Source: Phoronis australis
Lineage: Eukaryota > Phoronida > Phoronidae
Assembly (NCBI GenBank): GCA_002633005.1
Contig: NMRA01000161.1
Coordinates: 757,893-778,686 of the forward strand
Reading direction: 5' to 3'
DNA: 20,794 nt
Each line of letters begins with the position of its first letter. Position 1 is the first letter of the stretch. The translations under genes were made by a program, and so were the position numbers. The notes below the pieces were generated by a model that was given only the letters and a program-made list of their open reading frames with translations, was not told where the DNA came from and searched no databases. Below, piece after piece: positions 10,324 through 20,530 of the stretch.

Positions 10324-11924
10324 TTAAAGGAGAATGCCACCCAAAAAACAACCTATTTTGTATCAATTTAGATCGAGTGGTTCTACTCGATAACGACACG
10401 TTCAGTTGTGTTACCTGACACCTGACGGTAGACAGAGGTGTTGAACTTATGCAATGACGTAATTGGTTTCACACGCAGTCTGTTCAGCAGTTCACAACAC
10501 GGGTTACTGGTGTCAGCTTATCGCTTGAATTCGTTTAACACCAATAAATCATCAAACAGCGATGTAAAACCCTTAAAAATACATCGAGTTCTTATAAGAA
10601 GTGTTGTTTTATTTCGCTGTTACGGATTTACTGGTATTTGGACCGTAGCCTACAAAGTTCGGCAGGCCAATTTACCAAGGTCCGTAGCAGCAGTTTGGTG
10701 TCTGTTCGGAGATAAATTCGAAGTATTCTTCCGTGAAATAAAGACAGGAGAACCTAACTGTGTTTTTTATACTTGTATTTTTGAGTTCTAAACACAAAAA
10801 ACGCTTGTTATCCCCGGCCAGTGGCTCGGAACCCGATCAGACCCGTCGCGGCCGCCGAGACTGGTACGAACATAAACCAGCTAGTGGAAACTTAACCTCC
10901 AGTCACGAAAAGACTATAATAATTGAGCCAAAAAAATAATGTGCACATATATTATTTTTGTGAATTAGCCACGAAACTGAAAACCTACTTACTTGTCAGG
11001 GGCACTCACTGGTTGTAAAAATGATTTGAATAATGTTTTTGTATTTCAAAATAAAGATTCCCCTAACATGTGACCATAGCATGTAAAATCGAGTGTTTCA
11101 CAACAGCTTTCTGTCAGCAAACACTGAATTAGCATGCGCTCAGACGGCCTCGGTGCCCGGTCAATTGCCTTTGTTGCCGGCATCAAAAGCCGGTAACGCA
11201 GTGGTTAATTCATTGCTGGGTTCTCAAATCATTTGCAATCACGAGCACTCAAGGAATAACAAATTGTATCTAATGAGACAGACTTTGTTCCAGTTTCAGG
11301 ATGAGAATGATTCATTTTGAAACAGAATGCAAAATAATAAACGTTTACATGGCAACTCGCCCGGCGCCAATCCCGACTTAGTCAATAGCTCATCTGACAA
11401 AGACTTCATGGGTCGGATCGTTATTCACAGGCTATCAGTTCGAACCGGAATATACTGATCAAGAAATACTAGAGAGGCGCCGTGAACATGCACAGGCAAT
11501 GGAACATATGGATAGTTCTTTGGTAAGCCGGAATTCGTCAGAGAAATCACTGTCGAGGAATTATGCCGGCCACAGACATGGAGATGTTTCACAGCCTCAT
11601 ACTTGCTATTAACAGTGTACCTTTCGTTCTTCACTACCACGAGCCACTTCCTAAGCATTTCGGGCTCTAGAGGAAGTCGAAAAAACGATATACACGCCTT
11701 TTCGCCTCTTCATAGTTCGGACAAGCAGGAATGATGCACCGCAATATAGCGGCATTCACTCTGCAGACGAACCACTGATGTCGCTGCAGCATTTCTCACC
11801 TTCCTCACAGGTTAATGCGACACCTCTCGGCAAGGTGAGGTCGACCGTATAAGAGGCGATGTGTATATAGACCAATTAACATGGTAAAACAAGACTAATT
11901 AAATCGGGTGGCATTCTCCTTTAA
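10324..11924 (-). mobile_element. TTAA-flanked DNA transposon relic, probably Kolobok/T2 type
   Basis: TTAA (10324-10327) is followed by AGGAGAATGCCACCC (10328-10342). The exact reverse complement lies at 11906-11920, followed by TTAA (11921-11924). That gives perfect 15-bp terminal inverted repeats and a TTAA target duplication around a 1593-bp element. Ends starting TTAAAGGAGAA resemble the TTAAAGGRR termini known for T2 MITEs, which belong to the Kolobok superfamily. A decayed THAP zinc finger is encoded on the minus strand near the right end, fitting Kolobok transposases, which often carry an N-terminal THAP domain. No intact transposase is present: the rest of the gene is deleted or decayed, and the plus-strand frames inside (10438-10791 and 11093-11320) match nothing I know. 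Superfamily assignment is inference from ends plus THAP. Confidence 0.75.
11500..11765 (-). pseudogene. Frameshifted THAP zinc-finger exon (transposase N-terminus)
   Basis: THAP domains are C2CH zinc fingers that bind DNA, and in transposases they recognise the element's ends. Reading the minus strand, one frame gives RCIIPACPNYEEAKRRVY from about 11741 (Cys codons at 11738-11736 and 11723-11721). A second frame continues with FFRLPLEPEMLRKWL (about 11695-11640) and reaches VCGRH (Cys 11574-11572, His 11565-11563). A third frame then gives FLDSDFSDEFRL. Together these show the Cys-x4-Cys, RKWL, Cys-x2-His and following Phe positions expected of THAP, but split by two frameshifts, so the exon is dead. 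It starts about 160 bases inside the right terminus, as expected for the 5' end of a minus-strand transposase gene. A host THAP gene captured by the element is the less likely alternative. Confidence 0.72.
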
Positions 11925-13807
11925 TGTTCATGGCAAATTTAATATGTTTCATACTTAACTTTCATGTTGTAATTTTCGGAAGGATCATCCGAATTCCGTG
12001 TTAGTGTTGCCAAACTGTATGACATATTCTCTATGCTGAAATGCATACAATTTTTCAACATTTTTCTCAAAGCTTAAGTGATGGTGAACAGCCAACAACA
12101 AACTTTTATTATTTAATCGCATTCATTCACAGAAGTTTCTGGGACACAATAATTGCTTTTATTTCATATTGCAAACAAACTTGCAATAGCTCACTAATGT
12201 GAGTTTCCATGTGATGTCACTGGAAGGAGGGCAAAACCTTCCATATTGTTCTTGTTTTGCCCTTAGTCTTTGCTACACACGCGAAATCTTACTAGAGTTC
12301 TTATGGTGAATTTTACGCTTAAAACATTAACACGATTTATGGGATGATAGATGGTTCGTGGAATAACTGTGAATGGACGAAGAAAATGTGAACTTGTTAT
12401 GTTGTGCGAAGCTGTGAACGGACTGAAATTGGAACTCAACTCGGTCTAGACCTGAATGCCCCAGGCATACAGGGGCGATAGTATATCCCCATAAAGTTAC
12501 TCATTTCAAAATACAGCTTATAAAATCCACTGAAACATGTATATGTGCACATGGAGTTATAATTAGCACATACCCTGTTTCTGGATACAATTTAGTCGAC
12601 AAATAACTTAAACATATCCATGAAAACCTCATGGTTCGCTCAAGTTTCTCTCATCGGGTGCCACTTTGAGGAAGTTACATCAAATCACCCCTGTTGATGA
12701 ACAAAAAGTCTAAGAGACACAAATCTTACAAATTTCACTTGATCTTTTCCCCATGCTATTGTGCAAGTGTCATGCGCCACTCAGGTCTCGCGCTTCCCTC
12801 AGTCTCATGCTAGCCTTTGCCTCATGTACTCGCGTGACTCAGCTGAAATACCTTGTGGTTATCGTGCGTGCGGTCAAACTTAACAGTAACCAAAAAGTGG
12901 AGTTGGAATTCTTCGCCAAAGTCACGTGAATTCCCGTAACTATGCTTCATCGAAGACATGTTTAAAAGCAGAAACAATCACTGAAGAAAGTAAGCGCCTT
13001 ATTAGGAGATATTTTTAGGTGTAGAACGTATTTTTGATGCGGTGAAAACTTAATCAGTGAGCGAATTTCGCCTACCGCCCGTTTAAAATACACGGGACAA
13101 AATTAGTACAGAACGCGATGGAACGTATTGCAGTGCGAATCTGAATTTCATTTGTCATAACAGCTTGTTTCACACTAAAAGATTAAAAACTCAAAGTAAA
13201 CAACAGAATACATTCTGCTACCGTATCGGGCAAATAGCCAAACGACAAGCTTTTGCCCCACTTCCGGTGACGTTACACTTAAGTCTCACATAATCTCACG
13301 TTATTTCTATAAACTCGCAAAAAAACTTTGCAACTGGGTGTTAGGCGTCACTATGATGTCAGAAATTGTTGAAGTTTGTAATTTATTCTCATGTGGAGAA
13401 TTTCTCGCTTATACTGGTTATCTGATTCCCTAAACCCCACACAACTTTTATGATGCCTACTAAGCACGCTCTTTGTATTGATGTAGATCTGAGCTAATGA
13501 AGTGGAAAGGTAATACCTATCACTACTTTCTTAACAACGGTGGTTGTTATTACATCCAAATTCCACAGAGTAAAAGCTGCAATATGGAGAGCAGTTTTAA
13601 CTTGGTACATCAAGAGACTAAAAAGTAAATTTGCATTGATCTTGGCAAAGGGTCACTTCCCAAAGGAACGTTGGTTTTAAATAGGTTTCATACCCGTTTT
13701 CATCACTTTATTTTAATACTCCTGTCTAGTTATTTTTTCTTACCAGTTAGGGTTGTTGTCTTTTTATTTTGTGTTTAAACAAAATATCAGAACAACTTAG
13801 AAGTTAG
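11925..13807. other. Intergenic stretch, no supported gene
   Basis: No coding frame with support was found. It holds a short hairpin (GGGCAAAACC near 12230 with GTTTTGCCC near 12254-12262) and a segment at about 12770-12840 with repeated CTCA/CTCGCG words. There is a somewhat CpG-richer stretch around 12780-13100 and a possible ETS/CRE pair at 13261-13275. No RNA gene was recognised. Confidence 0.45.
13261..13275 (+). promoter_or_regulatory. Adjacent ETS-like and CRE-like sites
   Basis: CTTCCGG (ETS-factor core) is directly followed by TGACGTTA, one base from the CREB/ATF consensus. The pair is common in animal CpG promoters, and the surrounding 500 bases are slightly CpG-richer than average. 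No gene start is visible downstream, so this is weak. Confidence 0.2.
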
Positions 13808-15334
13808 TTACCGTAATCACCGTAATAATCGCCCAGGGCGCTTAGAAAAGTTTGTTTCAGGGGGGCGCTTATTACAACCCAAGGCCGTTGAAACCCAGTC
13901 TCCGAAACGAGTGAAATTGGAAGCTAAGATTCATTATATTAATGCTCTGTGACGTATCTGTAATCTATGAAAGACTTTCTACAAAACCGTGGTGCATTAC
14001 TATCAAACTTTGCTGCTAAATTACGATCATTTTACAGAAAATTGTGCTGAAATAACAGGGCGAAAACTCGCCCACTGCCTGCCTCGCAATCGTCGATATG
14101 GCGACTTGAATACTTGAATAAAAATACAGTTTCGACTCGAGCAAATTACTTGAAATCCTCCTTAAGTTTTGCAAGTTTGACATCCCTAAGATTTTTAAGT
14201 TCACGTGGAGTCGGCATCACGGCAGGTTTAAATACAAATCTGTGCTAATATCGTGCCATCTACATGTATGACCGGCAACATGAAAAAATGTCTGGACGAA
14301 CACACATGTTGTTGTCACGTGAAGTTTCTTTTGAAGTTGTCTGCGTTTGTGAGTAAGCGAGCACGTGCGTGTCACCAGAGTTCATTTGCCAGAGCTGAGA
14401 TAGTCTTTTGGCCAGAGCCACGCAATCTATCAAACCAGATGTGCATTGTATCTAAAGAAATTTGCACAAGCAGTAGGCCTAAACCCGGCAGAGTGTGTTT
14501 CATTCAGCACTTGCCGGTCTCATGTGCTAAAAACGTTCGACATTTATCTCGGAAAGGCCATATTAGTCGCCGAGTGGCTGGATGTTTACGTGACTATCTG
14601 ACAGATGTTTTTTGGCGTAAGGGTGTGTAAGCATTCACTGTCAGTGGTTATTTTATCAGATATTTGGCTTAAAAACACCAATTATGGTTAATCAAACAAT
14701 TCATTTTAAAAATTACGCAAACATTTTTACAGAATGAGAAACTGTCGGAAATTAGTGCCAATATTCATTTCTTGCCGATGCTATGCTACCCGTTTCATGA
14801 ATGGTAGTTCCCGACTAATGCCTTTGATTATAGGTTCATGTATTTAGCGCGCGCTTCCTGGCCATGTGCTTTTAACACTGGCCAAGCTGTTTATTAGTCT
14901 TCGATTCGCAGTTTTCACGTGTAGGCCTACAAAGAAATTTGGATTCATGCTGAAAGCGGGAAATATCTACAAACCAATCCCGTAGACAAGTATACTACTT
15001 CTGTTCTGAAAGGCCACACCATTGGTCCTCGCAATATCGGCAGAACGTCTGTGTTCGTTTTGAGAAATGGCGGAAGTTTGAAGTGTATAGTCAAGGCTAA
15101 GTACCGACATAACGGCAAGGCTCGTGGTCTACAAATTCAGCGCACAATGATTTTTTTCAGGACTGTCGGACATCATTGATAAATTGAAGACGTTATTGTA
15201 GAATTTTAGGACTGTAGGCAACGCATTTTTTGCACGTACACGTTCAAGGACTGGGCGCTTATTTAAGCAAAGTCTGAAAACGTGTGGGGGGACGCTTATA
15301 GGGGCATGGGCGGTTATTACGGCGAATACGGTAA
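13808..15334 (+). mobile_element. DNA transposon with 27-bp terminal inverted repeats
   Basis: The left end 13808-13834 (TTACCGTAATCACCGTAATA, then ATCGCCC) matches the reverse complement of the right end 15308-15334 at 24 of 27 positions. The outermost TTA/TAA could be a TA or TTA target duplication; a TA duplication would suit Tc1/mariner-like or similar elements, but I cannot assign the superfamily. Subterminal copies of GGGCGCTTATTA-type words occur near both ends (13864-13876, 15252-15263, 15289-15297). The interior carries a broken two-exon open frame on the plus strand that I do not recognise as a transposase, so the element may be non-autonomous with a passenger gene, or may encode a decayed unfamiliar transposase. 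Confidence 0.75.
14268..15201 (+). pseudogene. Broken two-exon open frame inside the transposon
   Basis: A frame open from ATG 14268 runs to a good donor (GGC/GTAAGG, GT at 14617-14618) and is Cys/Arg-rich (for example HTCCCHVKF-like and CLRDYLTDVFW). An acceptor at 14910-14911 (TTCGATTCGCAG) joins in the same phase and gives FTCRPTKKFGFMLKAGNIYK, up to a stop at 14983-14985. A one-base shift there opens VDKYTTSVLKGHTIGPRNIG and then VFVLRNGGSLKCIVKAKYR. A second shift at the T-run near 15153-15160 leads to GLSDIIDKLKTLL and a stop at 15199-15201. Sense-like composition continuing across two one-base breaks indicates a decayed gene rather than chance. Family and function are unknown. It could be the C-terminal part of an element-encoded protein or a captured host exon pair. 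The N-terminal exon is less certain than the C-terminal one. Confidence 0.55.
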
Positions 15335-16955
15335 TTGTGAATCCATCCCTGAATTTTCCAGATTACAGCTACACCAAACAGCAAAGAAAACTACACGTGC
15401 CATTAGTTCAAGTTCAATCTTTATTAGAACTCAAATCATAAAATACATACTAAAAGCGCCAATATGGTGATAGCCAAACTGAGGATTTGGAGCCTCTGGA
15501 AGAATTTTGGTTACAGTAACTACATAACTATTCAAACTTTTCCTCAGTCATAAAAAATGAAATCACAGCTCTTGCCCACGGACCAACCTCATCCACTGTT
15601 TACACTCTCTTGTTGATTACAAAGCTAGCCATCTTAGTTGTCTTCACAGGTGTTCCATAACAACTACAAGCTGACTATCGAAATTGGCGCATTTCCACGA
15701 ATATCAGTTGACCGGTTAGTGTATTACTCCTCGAGTAACGTAGTTCGGCAAGCCCTGGACCTTTGCTTTAAAAGTTATTGACATCTAATTAAGTCACTGT
15801 GTGTTGTTTATAGATGTTTCAAAGTAGCTTAGTTGTATCTTAAAAGAATAATCCACGTGATATTGTTAACTCTGATAGCATTTGTAAATCCACCGGGTAT
15901 ATCAATACGCACAGTCACTTATCTTCAATCGTAGTTTTTAGCTTCATCGATTTTAACAAATCAAGAACCAAATTTGGTTGTTTCCTCCATCTGAATTCTG
16001 CTGTGGTATTTGTTTTTAATGAAAACCGTTGTTTAAAGTATTTTGAAAATTCGCCAGTATGTAGAGGCAGAGGTGTTTACTACAGTTTATGGTCGGGTAT
16101 TTACACTTAATTGGGTCTTGCTCACACCGGACAATGCGGTCACCGCAACTGAGTCCGACTCTGGCGAGGCGCTCTCTTTGATCCCGGTAAAAGCCGCTCA
16201 GAAGGACGAGCGGTGAAGTCACGCATAGCTTTAGAAATGCGTGACTTTCGTGTAATTGTATTATTCACGGCGTTGCTATTGCTGTTCCTATATGAAATTT
16301 GTATTTATTTCCAGGCAAATCATATGTCACTAGAGTTACTTAAAGCTACATTGTCCAGTTCACTGACACTATGGAAATTACCCACAGGCGCGTGAAACAG
16401 TGTTCTTAACCTCTGAATACGACCACTTACCCCTTTAAAACTGGCTTTGACACCGTGTTCCCTTACTCAGCTGAGATACGTCTGGACTCTCAGTTTCACG
16501 TCGAAAGTGACAAGCCAAGAAACCATCTCTAATGTGAGTACGGTACAAGTCAAAGACCAGTTTTGCACGTTAGAAGCAAGCGACTTCATTCGATTTGCAC
16601 ATGAGTGAACAGTGGGCCGCCTTAAAAAAAAAAGACCTTTAGAATCGGTTCTAACCCAATGGACTTTCAAAACAGCAGTGTTTACAGCTACACGTCTTAC
16701 AGTATGTGATGTGTAAAGACAGCAAACTGAAGTACATTTTGATGAGCAAAAATGCACTTCAAACTTCCTGAAACAACCATTTGTGATTATTGTAGAACAT
16801 TCCATCCAGAATAAACAAACTATCATAGTCCTATCACAACCCTACTGGATAGATGAAACTGTTGAGGAGATAAGTTTGATTGGAAAATAAACACAAGAGG
16901 TGATAGTATAGCCAAGAGATCAATGTATGGAGGGTACTGACTTCATGTCTGTGGC
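15335..16955. other. Intergenic stretch with one strong hairpin
   Basis: No gene is supported. Minus-strand frames at 16016-16222 (68 codons) and 16467-16826 (119 codons) lack recognisable domains; the latter is Cys- and Val-rich but has no convincing signal peptide or cysteine spacing. A G+C-richer patch at 16110-16225 ends in a perfect hairpin. An 18-base word at 16542-16559 recurs exactly at 18008-18025. Confidence 0.4.
16216..16247. repeat. Perfect 11-bp stem hairpin
   Basis: AAGTCACGCAT (16216-16226) and ATGCGTGACTT (16237-16247) are exact reverse complements separated by 10 bases, at the edge of a G+C-richer segment. It does not match the animal histone 3' stem-loop. It could be a chance palindrome, a structured RNA element or a remnant of a fold-back repeat. 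Confidence 0.5.
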
Positions 16956-17008
16956 TTAAGGGCCTTTCATACTAAAGTCGATGCTTCGATGGTTTGGGGA
17001 GTTGCGTT

Positions 17009-17130
17009 CAGTATGAACGCTTAACTCCGATCCTGGATCACAGTTAACAGCTCCAGTTAACATCGCAGTTAACAGGTGGATTTAAGACCGCAGCGTCGAC
17101 GCTGCGGTGCAGTATGAACGCTTAACTCCG
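17009..17130 (+). repeat. Direct 21-bp repeats inside the MITE
   Basis: Positions 17009-17029 and 17110-17130 are identical over 21 bases (CAGTATGAACGCTTAACTCC and one more G). A shorter third copy (CAGTATGAACG) lies at 17387-17397 near the right end. They flank the central palindrome on both sides. Confidence 0.8.
17087..17108. repeat. 22-bp perfect palindrome in the MITE
   Basis: The sequence reads the same on both strands over 22 bases, centred on the GTCGAC core at 17095-17100 (arms ACCGCAGC and GCTGCGGT). It has no spacer. It is G+C-rich, unlike its surroundings, and could be a protein-binding dyad or the inner arms of a fold-back. Confidence 0.9.
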
Positions 17131-17469
17131 GTCCAATCGAAGTTATCGCCAGGTGCCACTGTTATCGTCAACAGTTACAGAGTAGTGCCGTCACTAATAA
17201 CTACTTATTTTTTGCTCTGATAATAACCAATTGATTTAAAAATGAGTTTAATGTCATTTAGCACATTTAAATGTTCCCAAATTGTCTCACTGAAAAAAAT
17301 CTTAGCATGCAGCGCTACCTTGCGATAACTTCGATGACGTCAAGCATTACCAACCCTTTACTTCGATGGTCATTAACTACCGAAGCCAGTATGAACGGTC
17401 CAGTTAACTGCGCTGTTTACATCAACGCTCCGCTCAGACTGGATTTAAGACAATATGAAAGGGCCTTAA

Positions 17470-18530
17470 GACTAATTTGTTTGCAAAGAGTAAATTTCTT
17501 GATAAAAATGAAGAATAAGTAAATATCGAAAGGACACAGATCTGTTCTAGTGTGCCCACTCCTCTGCAGGTTGAAAACTGCCTAATCTGTGAGCAAATGC
17601 TGGGCAATGTGGGGTTATCTCAAGGCCGACACATTCACAGGGGAATAAATTTTTTGTAGACAGGATACTTCAAAAATGTGATCGGCTGGATATAAATCAT
17701 ATGCCTTGGACTCAATCACGGCCTGGGTAAATTCATTATGCTCAAGGGGGTGTAAGGTTGTGACACCAACAGCTAAAGACGTGCATCACTCGTTAGGGCT
17801 CAAATGATGTTCCCACACAAATTAATTTTAGACACTGATGCACCAAATTGCTATGTCTTAGACATAGATCTGTATGCTCTTGCAAAAGAACAACAGGAAG
17901 TTGGCAACTGTCCTCCCAGCATGCACCTAGCCACATCTTGGTCTGCTCTACAGTTAGGTTCTTTTTAGCATTTTGATTGGGCACTGACGGGATGAGATAA
18001 GGCCAGAGGTACAAGTCAAAGACCATTCACTCACTCACCACACTGGGATGACATGGTCTGCTTCCCAACACGCAGATATTAAGCTGTATTTAAGGCAATG
18101 TGAACTTAAGCATTTTCAAAAACTTTTTTTCAGATATCCATGTTGAGTGTATGGTCTAGATGCACCGGTGGTTAAAGGGTTTGTGATCCATCTATAGGGG
18201 ACAGTTTGCCTTCAATTCAACTGACATTTAGAGGTAAGTTGTTTTACATTCATTTTGCAGTTTCCCTACTGTTTTAACACAATTTTTGAATTGTTCTCAT
18301 TTCTACCAAAGTCTTCTAGACAAATTTCAAAAAGTAATGGTAGCTTGGCATACTAACTTTTACTTATATCATTTCAATGGTGTACTAAATTTCACTAAAG
18401 CAACTACAGTAACTTTTTCATGGCAGCATTACGAAAGCTGTTCTAATTGTATCTAGGCACGCAGCGTTATTCCCGAAATAGAGTATTTCACAAATATTTA
18501 AAATACAACCAGTGCACTACTTGATTTTTG
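17470..18530. other. Intergenic, nothing recognised
   Basis: A minus-strand frame at 17793-18026 (77 codons) has no identifiable domain. The word GGTACAAGTCAAAGACCA at 18008-18025 repeats 16542-16559. No RNA gene or further element was seen. Confidence 0.4.
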
Positions 18531-18732
18531 CAAAAAGACTGTTGCAGCAAGTAGCTGAGTCATTGTACTCTACAGATCAATTAGACTATAATGCTCTATT
18601 TCATCATTTAAAGTTTGCTCTGGAGAAATTTCAAAAAGACTGTTTCAGCAAGCAGCCGAGTCATAGTACTCCACAGATACCTTAGACTATAATGCTCTAT
18701 TTCATCATTTAAAGTTTGTTCAGCAGAAATTT
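18531..18732 (+). repeat. 101-bp tandem duplication
   Basis: Units at 18531-18631 and 18632-18732 share CAAAAAGACTGTT, GACTATAATGCTCTATTTC and ATCATTTAAAGTTTG, with scattered substitutions. This is a two-copy direct duplication in non-coding DNA with no open frame across it. Confidence 0.85.
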
Positions 18733-19211
18733 AAGCACAGATTTTGGCATATTCAAACAATGTTGCATGTGTCTAACTATGAAAAATACGTCATTTCGGA
18801 TATACCGTATGTGCATTCCATGAAATACTTCATCATATGAAATCTACACCATTCTTTATATAAATTCTGAGGCACAATGTATTGGAAGAATATATTATTA
18901 TAAGTAACATAACATGAGCGGCCTCCTTGGTGGATCCTTTTTATTAATTAACATTGCCATGTATTTTGTATGTGGTTTCTTCAACATACTTAGCTAATTC
19001 CACCTGTTTAAGCCTTGCTTATGACAGTTATGTCATCAGTTCTGTGAAGCAATTTGATTATTAACCTCCATTTCAATATTATGAATAGTGGCGTCACATA
19101 TCCTTTGGTAGTCATCTGATCTATAAGGAAAGACAAGCATCTAACATAAGGAAACTTTTCAGCTGTCTTCTTAAGTTTTAGTAGGCGAAAGTCCTGCTGT
19201 TGCTCTTATTC
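18733..19211. other. Intergenic, nothing recognised
   Basis: A/T-rich sequence between the tandem duplication and repeat copy B, with no coding frame or repeat recognised. Confidence 0.45.
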
Positions 19212-20530
19212 TTAATACTGTAATTACAGTAAAACTTGTCCAGTTTGGTAGTCTTTAACTCTCAAGCGTTTTTCTGAGATGTTGATACTTTCGATATTCT
19301 TCTTAGTAACAAAAGTAAAATTCTATTATGGTAAGGAATAATATGAGACCGATTTTATGAGAGTAAAATGACTAATTCAAAATTCCTTATTTAGTCAGGT
19401 GAATTATTAGGGCAGCTCTAACAAAGGCAAGTGTCTGTCTGGATGTTGCCACATTGCTGCGTTTTGATGCCAACAACAGTTCGCACTTGTAAATCTGTAT
19501 TTTCAAGGAATAGATGAGTTTCCATACTATTCGACACAATGGCTGATGTTAATGGTGACAATGTTCGCATTAAGCATCCACGTTTTATGGCATAAATTAT
19601 AACACTACCAAAAGTCTACATAACTGCCATGTTTTCCTTCATTTTAAAATGTGGAGAAGGATAATTTTCATCCTGGCTGTTGTTATCAAGTTTGAGTGTC
19701 TAACAATTGGTCATAAACAATATTTTTATTATAGTTGATCACAGGCAAATCGTCATTATCACATACTAGATAGAAATATTTTTAATTTTAGGGAAATTAC
19801 TTAAAATGCTAAAACTTTCAGCAGTCGCTTTGGTGAGTACAAGGAGTAAAGGTCAACCAGAGATGCCCGCTGAGTTAATCTCTGTGAAATCAGTCCAATA
19901 ACCATAGATTATGAAACAAAAACCTGTTCCTATTAGGATAATAATTTCACAATTTGATCTTCACTGTCTGACACCTCTTTCTAACCACTTATCTGTCTAG
20001 AATGTCGAAAAATATGGTTTCGAACTGGAGAATATAAGGCGTTTCAAACGATGTAGAATTTAGACCATCGTTGTGAACAAAGAACTCAAGAGGTAACAAG
20101 AATCAAAGCCAAACTTTCTACTTGGCCTTAGCAGGAACTGTCGAGCTGGAATATAAGTTACCTGATTTCTGGTGCAGCAGGACACCAGGAGAACTGATTT
20201 CAAGGATCACCTGAAGGCGTCAAATTTTTTTAAAAATTCAGCATTCAACAGCCAGTTGCCTTGACAACATGGGGAATATCGCGACTTTAAGCTACATTTT
20301 GCCCTGTTTAGCTGGTTGAGAAACGAAAATCGAATTAGTCTTTTTACTTTCATAAAATCAGTCTTGTAATACACCTTGCCATGATAAAATTCTCTTTCCA
20401 TTACATACAATAACATCGTGACTGAAGAAAACACTTCAGGGTTTATTGGGGTTGGCCAACCCTTAAACTGCAAATGAAAATGTGACTTGGGCTAGTAATG
20501 GAAATATCATCTTATCAGCTACAGCTTTAA
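19212..20530. repeat. Long dispersed repeat, copy B (about 1.32 kb)
   Basis: Second copy of the 422-1783 repeat, in the same orientation, with the same TTAATACTGTAATTACAG start and GCTACAGCTTTAA end. It lacks the roughly 43-base segment present near 742-795 of copy A. Its minus-strand frame (20207-20473) differs from the copy A frame at many amino-acid-changing sites and has a different C-terminal end, consistent with neutral drift of non-coding DNA. Confidence 0.8.

Larger units (their letters stand above)
16956..17469. mobile_element. TTAA-flanked MITE (about 0.5 kb)
   Basis: TTAA (16956-16959) is followed by GGGCCTTTCATA. The right end reads TATGAAAGGGCC (17454-17465) followed by TTAA (17466-17469), so the 12-bp terminal inverted repeats differ at one position. 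A TTAA duplication is typical of piggyBac-like and some other cut-and-paste elements. The interior is built of repeated words: GCGTTCAGTATGAACGC (a palindrome) near 17004-17020, CAGTATGAACG at 17009, 17110 and 17387, and several AGTTAAC words. There is no coding capacity beyond chance frames, so it is a non-autonomous element moved in trans. Confidence 0.78.

Noticed and set aside
11430-11460. GTTCGAACC word as a tRNA T-arm
   Set aside because: No matching A-box, acceptor stem or cloverleaf could be built around it. It lies inside the transposon relic next to the THAP exon.
16467-16826. 119-codon minus-strand Cys-rich open frame as a secreted toxin-like or cysteine-rich protein
   Set aside because: The cysteines have no regular spacing, the N-terminus is not a convincing signal peptide, and no splice sites or poly(A) signal suit it.
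422-20530. The two long direct repeats as LTRs of one giant retrotransposon
   Set aside because: The ends do not have TG..CA, no primer-binding site or polypurine tract was seen next to them, and no reverse transcriptase, integrase or capsid-like sequence was recognised between them. The intervening DNA contains an ordinary gene and several unrelated transposons.
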